A stretch of 64,000 nt of DNA, from positions 157,515-221,514 of the forward strand of contig NZ_JAGIYQ010000001.1 in assembly GCF_017814275.1 (NCBI RefSeq). Direction: 5' to 3'. The notes below the pieces were generated by a model. The model made no database searches. It was not told the origin of the DNA and saw only the letters and a program-made list of their open reading frames with translations. This DNA comes from Gottfriedia endophytica (GTDB taxonomy: Bacteria; Bacillota; Bacilli; Bacillales; Bacillaceae_G). Positions 53,384 through 61,800 of this stretch are shown in pieces. Positions within the stretch are counted from its first letter, which is position 1, and each line of letters starts with the position of its first letter. The position numbers and the translations under genes were made by a program.

Positions 53384-53950
53384 CTAAGCATGTTGTTTCT
53401 TTACTATCGTATTATATGTTTTAACCGTTAATGGATAAACTGTTTGCTCTTTTTGAATAAGAAACGTAATTGTATTCTTTAGTGCATTAAGAAGAGCTTG
53501 ATCTAAATCTTCTTCTGCTAATTTTCTTGCTTCCTCTACTCCAGGAAAACTTCGATTTGGTTCAATGTAATCTGCTACATAGATTACTTTATCTAAAAGT
53601 GTCATCTTCTCATGACCACTAGTGTGATACGTAATTGCCTGTAGAATTTCTTTATCTTCAATACCAAATTCTTTCTCTGTTAAAAAAGCACCGACTGACG
53701 CATGCCATAGCTCTTTATTATATGCTAATAATTCAGGTGCTAATTGTTCATTAATCATAATATCTCTTAATTCCCCGATTGGCATACATTTTGCAACATC
53801 ATGAAAAATAGCAGCTAACTCTGCCTTTTTCTCGTCTGCACCATATTGTTTTGCTAACTTTATTGCTGTTTCCATTACACCGATCGTATGAGTATATCGC
53901 TGGTTTGTAAGCTTCGATTGAACAGCCTTTAAAGCATCTTCTCTATTCAT
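53384..53950 (-). CDS. yqeK: HD-domain phosphohydrolase YqeK (diadenosine tetraphosphatase)
   Basis: A 188-residue HD-domain protein with [20 protein letters not shown], the HD pair in [12 protein letters not shown], and the later [20 protein letters not shown]. YqeK homologues have been shown to cleave Ap4A symmetrically. The ATG at 53950 follows AGAGGAG. The gene overlaps the end of nadD by 8 bp and is part of the nadD-yqeK-rsfS-yqeM run, as in B. subtilis. Confidence 0.93.
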   Translation of the reverse strand: MNREDALKAVQSKLTNQRYTHTIGVMETAIKLAKQYGADEKKAELAAIFHDVAKCMPIGELRDIMINEQLAPELLAYNKELWHASVGAFLTEKEFGIEDKEILQAITYHTSGHEKMTLLDKVIYVADYIEPNRSFPGVEEARKLAEEDLDQALLNALKNTITFLIQKEQTVYPLTVKTYNTIVKKQHA

Positions 53951-54518
53951 ACAAATGATTCTCCTCTAGATATCTTCTTACTGAATCAGGTAGTAAAAAC
54001 CGAGTTGTTCCTCCACTTTTTAAACGCTCGCGAATAAGAGTTGAAGAAACAGCAAATTCAGGAATTGTTAATTTTTCAATATCGTACGGTGTTTCTAATG
54101 TATATCCTGGTCTTGTACAACCAATAAACTTTACAAGCTTGACAAGTTCGTCAATTTCACGCCATTTAGGTAAGTACTCAACCATGTCTCCACCAATGAT
54201 AAAATAAAAATCTACATCAGGAAATTTCGTTGTTAAATCAAGCATCGTTTTGTAAGTATATGAAGGACCATTATGCTCTATTTCATACTCACACAATTTG
54301 AAGTAATCTAATCCTTCAATTGCTAGCTTAACCATGTTTTTTCGATGTATAGACGATTGAAATGGATTATTTTGTTTATGTGGTGGAATATTATTTGGCA
54401 TAAACCAAACTTCATCTAATGAGAAAGTATGGTATACCTCATTTGCCATCAATAAATGACCATTATGTGGTGGATCAAAGGTCCCTCCAATAATCCCAAT
54501 CCTTCTTTTCATTTTCAT
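53943..54518 (-). CDS. nadD: Nicotinate-nucleotide adenylyltransferase
   Basis: NadD makes deamido-NAD from nicotinate mononucleotide and ATP. The 191-residue protein has the nucleotidyltransferase HxGH motif ([20 protein letters not shown]) and the C-terminal SSTxxR motif ([13 protein letters not shown]). The start is the ATG at 54518 after GAGGAT. An ATG two codons later is equally plausible, and much longer upstream extension would overlap yhbY. It is in the conserved yqe operon. Confidence 0.95.
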   Translation of the reverse strand: MKMKRRIGIIGGTFDPPHNGHLLMANEVYHTFSLDEVWFMPNNIPPHKQNNPFQSSIHRKNMVKLAIEGLDYFKLCEYEIEHNGPSYTYKTMLDLTTKFPDVDFYFIIGGDMVEYLPKWREIDELVKLVKFIGCTRPGYTLETPYDIEKLTIPEFAVSSTLIRERLKSGGTTRFLLPDSVRRYLEENHLYE

Positions 54519-54531
54519 GTCATCCTCTAAT

Positions 54532-54822
54532 TTAAGGTAATACGATAACCTTATTTTCTTTTGACTCTTTATATAGAACAATTGTATGTCCAATAACTTG
54601 AACAAGCTCTGCACGAGTACCTTTTACTAGGCTATCAGCAACATCATAACGATCTTCGTCACAATTTTGTAAGATACTAACTTTTAAAAGTTCTCTAACC
54701 TCTAAAGCTTCACCAATTTGTTTAATCATATTTTCGTTCACGCCACCTTTACCAACCTGAAAGATTGGGTTTAGATGATGTGCTTTTGAACGTAAGAAAC
54801 GTTTTTGTTTACCAGTTAACAT
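54532..54822 (-). CDS. yhbY: Ribosome assembly RNA-binding protein YhbY
   Basis: A 96-residue CRM-domain protein (B. subtilis YqeI). It starts [20 protein letters not shown] and carries the [20 protein letters not shown] segment with the GxxG RNA-binding loop. It associates with pre-50S particles. The start is the ATG at 54822, six bases after GGAGG and inside the end of aroE (7-bp overlap). Upstream in-frame starts would only extend further into aroE. Confidence 0.94.
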   Translation of the reverse strand: MLTGKQKRFLRSKAHHLNPIFQVGKGGVNENMIKQIGEALEVRELLKVSILQNCDEDRYDVADSLVKGTRAELVQVIGHTIVLYKESKENKVIVLP

Positions 54823-55652
54823 GTGTGACCTCCAAGATTTATTTCTAGTTGTTTTATTGCTTTCTCTATGTTCGGAAAAATTCCAGTCCATTCTTCAAAA
54901 GCTAATGCCCCTTGATTGACAAACATACCAATGCCATTTTGAATAATAGCATCATTTTTTTCTGCTTCAATCAAGAACGCTGTTTTATATGGATTATATA
55001 TTAAATCAGATACTACTGTACCTTTTTTTATCTTCATTGGTGATAATGGTACTAACCCCTCATTTGGATGCATACCAATTGACGTGGTTTGAATGATAAC
55101 GGAGTACTTATGTAAATTCATTTCAGCATCCGCTAATGATTGAATTTGTACTTTCCGGGCCATTTGATCATTCAATAAGGAAGTCGCTCTCTCTAAACTT
55201 CGATTTGCAATCGTTAAGTTTGTTGCACCTAAATGAAATAAAGAATATAGAATTGCTCTAGCAGCCCCGCCAGCTCCAATAATAAGAATACTCTCTTCCG
55301 TTATTGGCTTATTCAATAGTGGTTCTAGACTTTTAACAAATCCGATCCCATCTGTATTTTTACCAATAAGTCTCCCATTTTGATTAATGACGGTATTAAC
55401 AGCCCCAATTTCTTTGGCTAAAGGATCAATTTCATCTAAATAAGACATCACATCTACTTTTAACGGTGCAGTGACATTAAAGCCATTTACATCTTTACGA
55501 AACTGTTCCACCGTCTCCTTTAAATCAGCAGGGGATACGTTTTTTGCAAGATACGTTGCTGGAATCTGATGTTGCTTAAACCACTCATTGTGCATTGCAG
55601 GCGACATTGAGTGCTCGATTGGTTGACCAATCACATAAAATTGCTTCATCAT
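54816..55652 (-). CDS. aroE: Shikimate dehydrogenase (NADP+)
   Basis: AroE reduces 3-dehydroshikimate to shikimate for aromatic amino acid synthesis. The 278-residue protein has the conserved start KQFYVIGQPIEHSMSPAMHN, the substrate-binding NVTAPLKVDVM, and the NADP loop SILIIGAGGAARAILYSL, then IANRSLERA. The ATG at 55652 has a GAGAGG site. It lies between yqeH and yhbY as in B. subtilis and overlaps yhbY by 7 bp. Confidence 0.95.
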   Translation of the reverse strand: MMKQFYVIGQPIEHSMSPAMHNEWFKQHQIPATYLAKNVSPADLKETVEQFRKDVNGFNVTAPLKVDVMSYLDEIDPLAKEIGAVNTVINQNGRLIGKNTDGIGFVKSLEPLLNKPITEESILIIGAGGAARAILYSLFHLGATNLTIANRSLERATSLLNDQMARKVQIQSLADAEMNLHKYSVIIQTTSIGMHPNEGLVPLSPMKIKKGTVVSDLIYNPYKTAFLIEAEKNDAIIQNGIGMFVNQGALAFEEWTGIFPNIEKAIKQLEINLGGHTC

Positions 55653-55673
55653 TCATCCTCTCCCTCGTTCTAA

Positions 55674-56783
55674 TTAGATGAGTGATTTACGTATTGTTAC
55701 TCCTACACCTTTTGGAACATGTGCCACAATTTTCGCTCCTGGCTCATTCACTGTAACCCATCCTAATCCAGAAAATACAACATCTATTTTAGGCTCTTTG
55801 ATTGTATATTCATGTTTTACTAATGCTGGTAATTCTTTTGCTTGTTCTCCAAAAGGTGGAACTAATATTTCTCCAGCTTGGCGTTCATATAAACTATCCG
55901 CATTCTCTAACTTCGTACGGTGAATGTTCAGTTCATTTGAAAAATGACATGTAAATGCTCTTCTACCGCCAGAAACATAATCAAAACGGCCTAACCCACC
56001 AAAAAATAAAGTTTGCCCTTCATTTAATTGGAAGACCATTGGTTTAATTTCTTTTTTTGGCGTAATCATTTTAAGTCCTTTTCCGTCCACAAAATGAGCC
56101 ATTTGATGATGGTTAATGATTCCCGGTGTATCAATTAAATCACTGTGATCATCTAATGGAATTTGAATTAAATCCAAAGTTGTTCCTGGGAAGTGAGATG
56201 TCGTAATGACATTTTTATTTTCTTCACTATATTTTTTTATCATTGCATTAATAAATGTAGACTTACCAACATTTGTACAACCCACAACATAAACATCTTT
56301 GCCCTCGCGATGATGTTCAATACTTGCAGCTAGTACATCAAGCCCTAAACCATTTGACGCACTAATTAGATGAACATCAACAGCATGAAGCCCCCAATCA
56401 TTAGCCATTGAACGCATCCATTGGATTAGTTTATTCTTTTTCACTGATTTAGGAATTAAGTCCGCTTTATTTCCTACTAATAATACTTTATTATTTCCAA
56501 CAAAGCGGTGTAAACCATTTAACCAACTACCTGAAAAATCAAAGATGTCTACAACTTTCACAACAAGTGCATCAGTACTTCCAATTCCATTTAAAATACG
56601 AATGAAGTCATCATCTGTTAATTCTACATCTTGGATTTCATTATAGTTTTTTAAACGAAAGCATCGTTTACAAATTACTTCATCTTTTTGTACAGATGAA
56701 GGTGGCGCATAGCCTAATTTCTTAGGATCCTCTGACTGAATTTCTGCTCCACAGCCTATGCATCTTATTTCTTGTGTACTCAC
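55674..56783 (-). CDS. yqeH: Ribosome biogenesis GTPase YqeH
   Basis: A circularly permuted GTPase needed for 30S assembly. The 369-residue protein starts with a zinc finger (CIGCGAEIQ, CKRCF), then the permuted G motifs in order: G4 (NKADLI), G5, G1 (VGCTNVGKSTFINAM), G3 (LIDTPGIIN). It ends with a C-terminal domain (RRAFTCHFSNELNIHRTKLE). The start is the GTG at 56783, six bases after GGGAGGA. A TTG inside that site is discounted. Its GTG overlaps the yqeG stop (GTGA). Confidence 0.95.
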   Translation of the reverse strand: MSTQEIRCIGCGAEIQSEDPKKLGYAPPSSVQKDEVICKRCFRLKNYNEIQDVELTDDDFIRILNGIGSTDALVVKVVDIFDFSGSWLNGLHRFVGNNKVLLVGNKADLIPKSVKKNKLIQWMRSMANDWGLHAVDVHLISASNGLGLDVLAASIEHHREGKDVYVVGCTNVGKSTFINAMIKKYSEENKNVITTSHFPGTTLDLIQIPLDDHSDLIDTPGIINHHQMAHFVDGKGLKMITPKKEIKPMVFQLNEGQTLFFGGLGRFDYVSGGRRAFTCHFSNELNIHRTKLENADSLYERQAGEILVPPFGEQAKELPALVKHEYTIKEPKIDVVFSGLGWVTVNEPGAKIVAHVPKGVGVTIRKSLI

Positions 56784-57301
56784 TTCTTGTCCTCCCAATA
56801 TAATAATCCTTTTCTTCTAAAGGAAGCTAATATTTTTCGTTCAATCATACGATTAAATCTTGTATAAAGTCCATCTGTACTCGCGACAGGCACAACTAAA
56901 ATTGTATGGATTCCTTGTCTATTTCCACCAAGTATATCAGTTAATAACTGATCTCCAATCATAACAACTTCATCTGCTTTTAAATTTAAAAGCTTAAATG
57001 CACGTTTATAGGCAATAGACAATGGTTTTCTAGCTCTAGGAATAAATGGTATTCCTAATGGATCACAGAATTTACCAACTCTTGTTTCATTGTTATTTGA
57101 AACAACCGCTATTTTAATCCCAGCATCATCCATTTTTTTAAACCATTCTGTTAATACTGGTGTCGCCTCAGGACGATCCCATTCAACTAACGTATTATCT
57201 AAATCTGTAATAATGCCCTTAATGCCCATCTTTTTTAAATGATCAGGCGAAATATCTAATACAGAGTGATAAAATTCATTCGGCAAAAACTTTTTTAACA
57301 T
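56780..57301 (-). CDS. yqeG: YqeG-family HAD-IIIA phosphatase
   Basis: A 173-residue HAD phosphatase. Motif I is GIITDLDNTLVEWDRPEATP, and the distal Asp motif is VVMIGDQLLTDILGGNRQGI. It resembles mitochondrial PGP phosphatase (PTPMT/GEP4-like) in this motif, but its substrate in Bacillus is unproven. The start is the ATG at 57301 (MLKKFLPNEF) after GAGG, giving the usual length. It heads the yqeG-yqeH-aroE-yhbY-nadD operon and is divergent from sda. Confidence 0.93.
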   Translation of the reverse strand: MLKKFLPNEFYHSVLDISPDHLKKMGIKGIITDLDNTLVEWDRPEATPVLTEWFKKMDDAGIKIAVVSNNNETRVGKFCDPLGIPFIPRARKPLSIAYKRAFKLLNLKADEVVMIGDQLLTDILGGNRQGIHTILVVPVASTDGLYTRFNRMIERKILASFRRKGLLYWEDKK

Positions 57302-57358
57302 CATGCACCTCATAAAATATTCTAAAAATTGTTCGACAAATTCCAACAACGAGCAAAT

Positions 57359-57458
57359 TGTGGATAACTTCATTCACACTTTACACCTGTCGTGTTTCTA
57401 CAAATTCAGAAATTACAAACAGTTTACACACAACTTATCCACTATCCCCTGTGGATAT
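57359..57458. promoter_or_regulatory. Cluster of three DnaA-box sequences upstream of sda
   Basis: One perfect TTATCCACA lies on the minus strand (57359-57367), TTATCCACT on the plus strand (57435-57443), and ATATCCACA on the minus strand (57450-57458), each of the last two with one mismatch. They occupy the yqeG-sda intergenic region, 90-190 bp before the sda start. In B. subtilis DnaA controls the sda promoter, so this is probably the same regulation. Confidence 0.75.
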
Positions 57459-57549
57459 TTGAACAGTTGTACCATAAATAAAAATTTGATACATTAATTT
57501 CACAAAACATATTTCCATTCAACCACAAATTTTTTGGAGGTGTAATTAA

Positions 57550-57702
57550 ATGGTAAATACAATGTTCAGATTAAGTGACGAGCTATTATTAGAGTCTTAT
57601 GTAAAAGCTGTTAAACTTCAACTCGATCATGAATTTATTCTTTTAGTTGAAAATGAACTTTCCCGTAGAGGACTTGATTGTTATATAAAAATTTCCTCTT
57701 AA
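57550..57702 (+). CDS. sda: Sporulation inhibitor Sda
   Basis: Sda blocks the KinA/KinB histidine kinases and so delays sporulation while DNA replication is under way or disturbed. The 50-residue product is MVNTMFRLSDELLLESYVKA, with a helical hairpin up to LVENELSRRGL. The FRLSDELLLESY part matches the Sda core. The ATG at 57550 lies nine bases after GGAGG. An internal ATG (fifth codon) would give the 46-residue form. It is divergent from yqeG as in B. subtilis, and DnaA boxes lie upstream. Confidence 0.93.
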   Translation: MVNTMFRLSDELLLESYVKAVKLQLDHEFILLVENELSRRGLDCYIKISS

Positions 57703-57825
57703 TGTATGCTCTATCCGATCAAAAGATAAAAAATTTTACTCCTTTAAAATACAAGCACTCTTTACAATAACAGAAAAAGCAATATCTTTCTACAATGAAT
57801 AGTAAAATCAAGGTTTATTGTACGA

Positions 57826-58611
57826 TTAATGTAATTTACCTAAAGGTTGTCCCACAATTATGGCTTGCCCAGATTTTAAGGAATTATCAGGTTCAAAGCT
57901 ATCTTTTTCAAAAAGTAACACTACTGTCGAACCAAAAGAAAAATATCCTGCTTCATTACCCTTAATGATTTCTTTCTCTTTATTTGTAACAACAATCGTA
58001 TTAACAAACATTGCTCCTACTTTTATCATCGCTATGTATTTATTATTTACCATATTTTTTATTTCAGATATAACTCGATAATTTTTTGAAAGAGGATCTT
58101 TTCCGTATTTAAGTCCTGCTTGATTAACTGGATAAGATTTACTACCAAGTTCAAAATGAGATGTTACTTCACCATCTACCGGAAAATGAATTCGATGATA
58201 ATGACTTGGGCTTAAGTACAATACCATATAATAGCCTTGATTATACTTATCTGCTACCCCTTTTGAACCTAACATATCGATAATACTATATGTTTTGCCT
58301 TTCACAATAAATTGAATATCTTCGTCGATTAAACCATGCGATTCTAATACACCATCTACTGGACAAGCAATTTCATTTTCAATCGTTGTGATTGTCCTTG
58401 CATCTTTTTTCAACTCTCGAGTAAATAATGAATGAAGAGTTGGAAAATTTTTTAAATCATTTAGACTTTCATCCATATTTAAATTAAAAGCTTTCACATA
58501 TGGTTTAATCATTAATTTACTAATTCTAGAATTAGAAAACCATCTAAGAAAACCTGACGACAAACGGTTATTTGTTAGTTCGATAAACATTCGATAAAAA
58601 GACTGTTTCAT
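57826..58611 (-). CDS. psd: Phosphatidylserine decarboxylase proenzyme
   Basis: Psd decarboxylates phosphatidylserine to phosphatidylethanolamine. It is a pyruvoyl enzyme made by self-cleavage at a serine. The 261-residue protein has an N-terminal membrane-associated part (MKQSFYRMFIELTNNRLSSG), the conserved CPVDGVLESHG, SPSHYHRIHFPVDGEV and the cleavage motif GYFSFGSTVVLLFEK (Gly-Ser-Thr). The ATG at 58611 follows TAGGAG. pssA, often adjacent, is not next to it here. Confidence 0.94.
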   Translation of the reverse strand: MKQSFYRMFIELTNNRLSSGFLRWFSNSRISKLMIKPYVKAFNLNMDESLNDLKNFPTLHSLFTRELKKDARTITTIENEIACPVDGVLESHGLIDEDIQFIVKGKTYSIIDMLGSKGVADKYNQGYYMVLYLSPSHYHRIHFPVDGEVTSHFELGSKSYPVNQAGLKYGKDPLSKNYRVISEIKNMVNNKYIAMIKVGAMFVNTIVVTNKEKEIIKGNEAGYFSFGSTVVLLFEKDSFEPDNSLKSGQAIIVGQPLGKLH

Positions 58612-58967
58612 TTATTAACTCCTATCTTTTATTTCCGATTAAAATGTTCTATTCTTTAGTATTGTACTTCAACAGATACATTATTTCTAAACTAATTTGT
58701 AAATAGTTTAGAGACTACGCCCTAATAACTTTCCCATCTTTTTTAAACCCTTCTCAAATTTCTTTATTAAGATTTAACAACCATTTAATGAACGATAACA
58801 ATCCTGATGATATACTCATTATACAGGTTAAGGTCAATTTAAAAAATTGTAAGCTAAACCAATGTTTGGTATTGGGACTTTTAAGAGTTTGTAATTTCCA
58901 ATAGCATTCGTAAAAAATTTGACTCTTAGCTTTTAATCAGCATAAATCCTTTGATAATATAGATAAT
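58612..58967. other. Intergenic stretch between psd and an orphan terminator
   Basis: AT-rich. Two tiny frames (10-11 codons) without good ribosome binding sites are present. A plus-strand terminator at the right end suggests a short transcript may come from here. Confidence 0.4.
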
Positions 58968-58999
58968 TAAGCTGTCCAAAATTGGTACAGCTTCTTTTT
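58968..58999 (+). terminator. Orphan plus-strand terminator
   Basis: AAGCTGT and ACAGCTT pair around CCAAAATTGGT, then TCTTTTTT. There is no upstream plus-strand gene before sda, 1.2 kb away, so it may end a small RNA or distal sda transcript. Confidence 0.65.
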
Positions 59000-59052
59000 T
59001 ATTACGCCGTATTACTCGAATTATTTAAGCTTTTAAATGAAGCAAAACAAGG

Positions 59053-59058
59053 TATAAT
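59053..59058 (+). promoter_or_regulatory. -10 element for the CPBP-protease gene
   Basis: A perfect TATAAT lies 42 bp before the ATG. A matching -35 is not clear. Confidence 0.4.
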
Positions 59059-59100
59059 TAGTAATAATTAGATCCAAGATACTCTGAATGGGGGAAATAC

Positions 59101-59865
59101 ATGAATAGTGAACTTCAAACAAACAGTCTAAAGAATATTCTACTACCTAACGAGCGAAAATCTGCCTTAAAAACATTAGGATACTATATACTTTTCTTTA
59201 TAATAGGTACAAATCTATTAGTCATATTTAGTATGATTTGGTTAGTTATTTTTCATCGTTTATTTGATTTTAATCTTTCAGATCTACAAATAAATAGTTT
59301 TATTGACAACTTTGGAGTTTATGCAGATTTAATATCTGATGCTCTAAGTCTATATTGGCTTTACTACTATACTAAAAAGCACGGTATTTTGACTTTACGA
59401 AAAATCAATCTCACTTGGAAAGACATTCTATTAATCATCGGTTCATTTATTGCCATCACACTTTTTTCTTATGGAATCACAACGGTCTTTGATTTATTTA
59501 ACGCTTCAGTCCAAACGCCAAATAACCAAACTGTTGTAGAAGATTATTTAAAGATTAGTCCACTTCCTATGATTATTTCTGCCGTTTTTTTAGCACCTTT
59601 AAAGGAAGAATGGTTAACACGAAAACTAATCATTGGGTCCATATTTAAAAATCATCCTGTGATCGGTGTCATTGTTAGCTCATTATGCTTTGGATTACTT
59701 CACATGATTGCAGGCTTTTCAATTTTTGGACTACTGCAATATTCACTTGCTGGCTTATTATTTGGGATTCTTTATGTACGAACTAAAAAAATAGAAGTTT
59801 CAATTGCTGCTCATTTTTTAAACAATTTCATTTCGATTTGTATTTTTTATTTTAGTTTGAAATAA
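59101..59865 (+). CDS. CPBP-family intramembrane glutamic/metalloprotease
   Basis: A 254-residue membrane protein with about seven helices. The CPBP (Abi/CAAX-protease-like) motifs are present in order: EExxxR in LKEEWLTRKLIIG, FxxxH in CFGLLHMIAGF, and HxxxN in AAHFLNNFISI. Such proteins cleave prenylated or other membrane substrates, and bacterial members often act in bacteriocin immunity or signalling. The ATG follows GGGGGA. It is monocistronic, with a terminator 3 bp after its stop. Confidence 0.88.
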   Translation: MNSELQTNSLKNILLPNERKSALKTLGYYILFFIIGTNLLVIFSMIWLVIFHRLFDFNLSDLQINSFIDNFGVYADLISDALSLYWLYYYTKKHGILTLRKINLTWKDILLIIGSFIAITLFSYGITTVFDLFNASVQTPNNQTVVEDYLKISPLPMIISAVFLAPLKEEWLTRKLIIGSIFKNHPVIGVIVSSLCFGLLHMIAGFSIFGLLQYSLAGLLFGILYVRTKKIEVSIAAHFLNNFISICIFYFSLK

Positions 59866-59891
59866 TCGTACCCTTTGTGGTACGTTTTTTT
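59866..59891 (+). terminator. Terminator of the CPBP-protease gene
   Basis: CGTACC and GGTACG form a stem around CTTTGT, then seven T residues. Confidence 0.85.
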
Positions 59892-59922
59892 CTATAAACA
59901 AACATATTTTTGAGGTGTTTTT

Positions 59923-60312
59923 ATGAATTACATAGTTATTTTTATAGGAGGGGCCATTGGTGCAATCTGCCGGTATACCTTAGGTAATTTTATTTCTTAC
60001 TCACCAGGAGATTTCCCAATGAATACCTTTATCATCAATATGATCGGCTGTTTATTTTTAGGATTTTTCCTTACTTACACAAAAAAGAAGTTCAGTAAAG
60101 AACTGATCTTACTAATTGGCACTGGATTTACTGGTGCATTCACTACCTTCTCTACTTTTTCACTTGAGAACGTAAAATTAATTGAGGACGGACAATTGAT
60201 TACTAGTTTTCTGTATGTATTCATCAGCTTAGGAATCGGAATATGCCTATCTTATTTAGGATATTTATTAGCTGTACAAATTCTTAAACGGAAAGGAGAA
60301 TCAATCTCTTGA
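59923..60312 (+). CDS. crcB: Fluoride ion channel CrcB (first of two)
   Basis: A 129-residue four-helix Fluc channel subunit. Conserved parts are GGAIGAICRYTLGNFIS, NTFIINMIGCLFLGFFL and TGFTGAFTTFSTFSLE. It exports fluoride as a dual-topology dimer. A second, shorter subunit is encoded immediately downstream with overlapping start, so the two probably form a heterodimer with opposite orientation. The ATG has a GAGGTG site. I saw no fluoride riboswitch in the short leader (59892-59922). Confidence 0.93.
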   Translation: MNYIVIFIGGAIGAICRYTLGNFISYSPGDFPMNTFIINMIGCLFLGFFLTYTKKKFSKELILLIGTGFTGAFTTFSTFSLENVKLIEDGQLITSFLYVFISLGIGICLSYLGYLLAVQILKRKGESIS

Positions 60313-60665
60313 TCTTTGTCATACTCGGGGGTGGATTTGGGGCAATCACTCGTTATGCTTTAGGGAATCTCATTTCTAGAAAAAATAATACACCACTTCC
60401 ACTTGGAACTTTTCTTATAAATGTGAGTGGCTCTTTTCTATTAGGCATGATTAATCGCTTATTTCTAAGTCATTCTATTAATCAATCATTGTGGTTATTG
60501 TTTGGTGTTGGCTTTTTAGGTGCATATACAACTTTTTCTACGTTTGGATATGAAACCATCAATTTACTGATTCAAAAGAAAATCATGACAGCTGTTATTT
60601 ATGTCCTTCTATCAGCAGCATTTGGCATACTTTTTGCCGAGGTTGGCTTTCACTTACCAATATAA
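60309..60665 (+). CDS. crcB: Fluoride ion channel CrcB (second of two)
   Basis: A 118-residue CrcB paralogue with GGGFGAITRYALGNLIS, GTFLINVSGSFLLGMI and GFLGAYTTFSTFGYE. Its TTG start overlaps the stop codon of the first crcB gene (TTGA), with AAGGAG about ten bases upstream. No other start fits. Paired CrcB genes are known from Firmicutes, where each subunit inserts in one orientation. The terminator follows within 10 bp. Confidence 0.92.
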   Translation: MIFVILGGGFGAITRYALGNLISRKNNTPLPLGTFLINVSGSFLLGMINRLFLSHSINQSLWLLFGVGFLGAYTTFSTFGYETINLLIQKKIMTAVIYVLLSAAFGILFAEVGFHLPI

Positions 60666-60670
60666 TATTT

Positions 60671-60706
60671 ATTGCCTTGTGATATGGAGATCACAAGGCT
60701 ATTTTT
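60671..60706 (+). terminator. Terminator of the crcB pair
   Basis: GCCTTGTGAT and ATCACAAGGC form a perfect stem, then ATTTTTAT. Confidence 0.9.
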
Positions 60707-60740
60707 ATAGAAAGAAATTTGTTTAGTTTCAATATTTAGA

Positions 60741-61065
60741 AGTATTTCGATTATTCGGCCGTTTCACATGATAATTCGACCATTTTATCGGTTAATTCAA
60801 CCGTTTTTCGGATATTTCAACCGTTTTGGACAATAATTCAACCGTTTTAACCAATAATTCAGCCATTCTCACTTTTTACGAGCAACTCTCATAATTATAT
60901 GAGCTGTTTTTCCAGTTATATGGGCCGTTTTTCAATTATATCGGCCATTCCATCAATTATATCGGCCATTTTAAATTTATATCGGCCATTCCATCAATTA
61001 TATCGGCCATTTTAAATTTATATCGGCCATTCCATCAATTATATCGGCCATTTTAAATTTAACGG
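60741..61065. repeat. Tandem array of about 21-bp units (CGGCCATT/TCAACCGTTT type)
   Basis: About fourteen units at 20-22 bp spacing. The left half repeats AATTCAACCGTTTT variants (60758-60870). The right half alternates TATATCGGCCATTCCATCAA and TATATCGGCCATTTTAAATT (60920-61060), giving a 43-bp higher-order period three times. A single related unit lies at 61738-61760. There are no spacers or cas genes, so it is not CRISPR. Confidence 0.85.
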
Positions 61066-61099
61066 CCTTCATTAATAGAGTTCTGCTTTTAAGATCCTT

Positions 61100-61513
61100 T
61101 TAAAAACAAGTAAATGAACTAATTCTTCTGAGGTCTATCCCAAAAAACATCCAAAATCTACCATTCCATCTAAAACCTGCAACTGAGTTTCGTCCTACAA
61201 ATGTAGGAAAAAACCAGAATTGTTCATCATCTCGTAGCCAAACATAAGTATTTCGACGTAAACAACCTGAAATTGCTCCTGGATCTACTGCAAATGGTGT
61301 CACACTGGCTTGTTGAGGAACAAATGATGGTGGTGGAGCAGTTGGTGCTTGCTGTGGTGAGCTAGTTGGAGGCAATGGTTGACTTGGCGGGAATCCTGTT
61401 GGTGGTAATGATGGTTGGCTCGGCGGGAATCCTGTTGATGGGAATGATGGTAGGCTTGGTGGTGGAGTTGTTGGGAATTGGGGAAACTGTGGGCCTACTC
61501 TATAATAATACAT
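61100..61513 (-). CDS. Proline-rich protein with conserved C-terminal domain, paralogue 1
   Basis: I do not recognise a named family. The 137-residue product has a Pro-rich N-terminal half of repeats such as LPPTGFPPSQP, then a conserved C-terminal domain (VDPGAISGCLRRNTYVWLRD, FWFFPTFVGRNSVAGFRW, RRISSFTCF). It has no signal peptide. It is the duplicate of 61801-62184, which shares even the flanks. The ATG at 61513 lies nine bases after AAAGGAG. A SigK-type promoter precedes it, so it is probably a late mother-cell protein of the spore coat or exosporium. Confidence 0.75.
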   Translation of the reverse strand: MYYYRVGPQFPQFPTTPPPSLPSFPSTGFPPSQPSLPPTGFPPSQPLPPTSSPQQAPTAPPPSFVPQQASVTPFAVDPGAISGCLRRNTYVWLRDDEQFWFFPTFVGRNSVAGFRWNGRFWMFFGIDLRRISSFTCF

Positions 61514-61543
61514 TCAATCCATCTCCTTTTTTAGTCATTTCAA

Positions 61544-61572
61544 TAGCCTATGCAAGAAAGTATTGGAGGGGT
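61544..61572 (-). promoter_or_regulatory. Candidate SigK promoter for proline-rich paralogue 1
   Basis: On the minus strand ACC (61570-61572) and CATAGGCTA (61544-61552) are separated by 17 bp, matching the SigK pattern AC(C) and CATAnnnTA. It is about 31 bp upstream of the start codon. Confidence 0.55.
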
Positions 61573-61800
61573 TGGGCGAGAATTCTATTTTTAATTAGGA
61601 CATCGAATAGATGATAACAAAAAAACCCAACAAAGAAATATTGTTACGTGTTCTTATATCCATTGTTTTTTAACCATTTTTTATTATTTCTTTCTCGTAT
61701 TAATCCCTAATAAAAGAAAACATTGAGTCATTTTTCCAATTATATGGGCCATTTTCCATTTAACAGCCTTCATTAAGTGTATTATTCTATTAAATTCCTT

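Noticed and set aside
60741-61065. CRISPR array
   Set aside because: Units follow each other without unique spacers, no cas genes are present, and left-hand units are degenerate.
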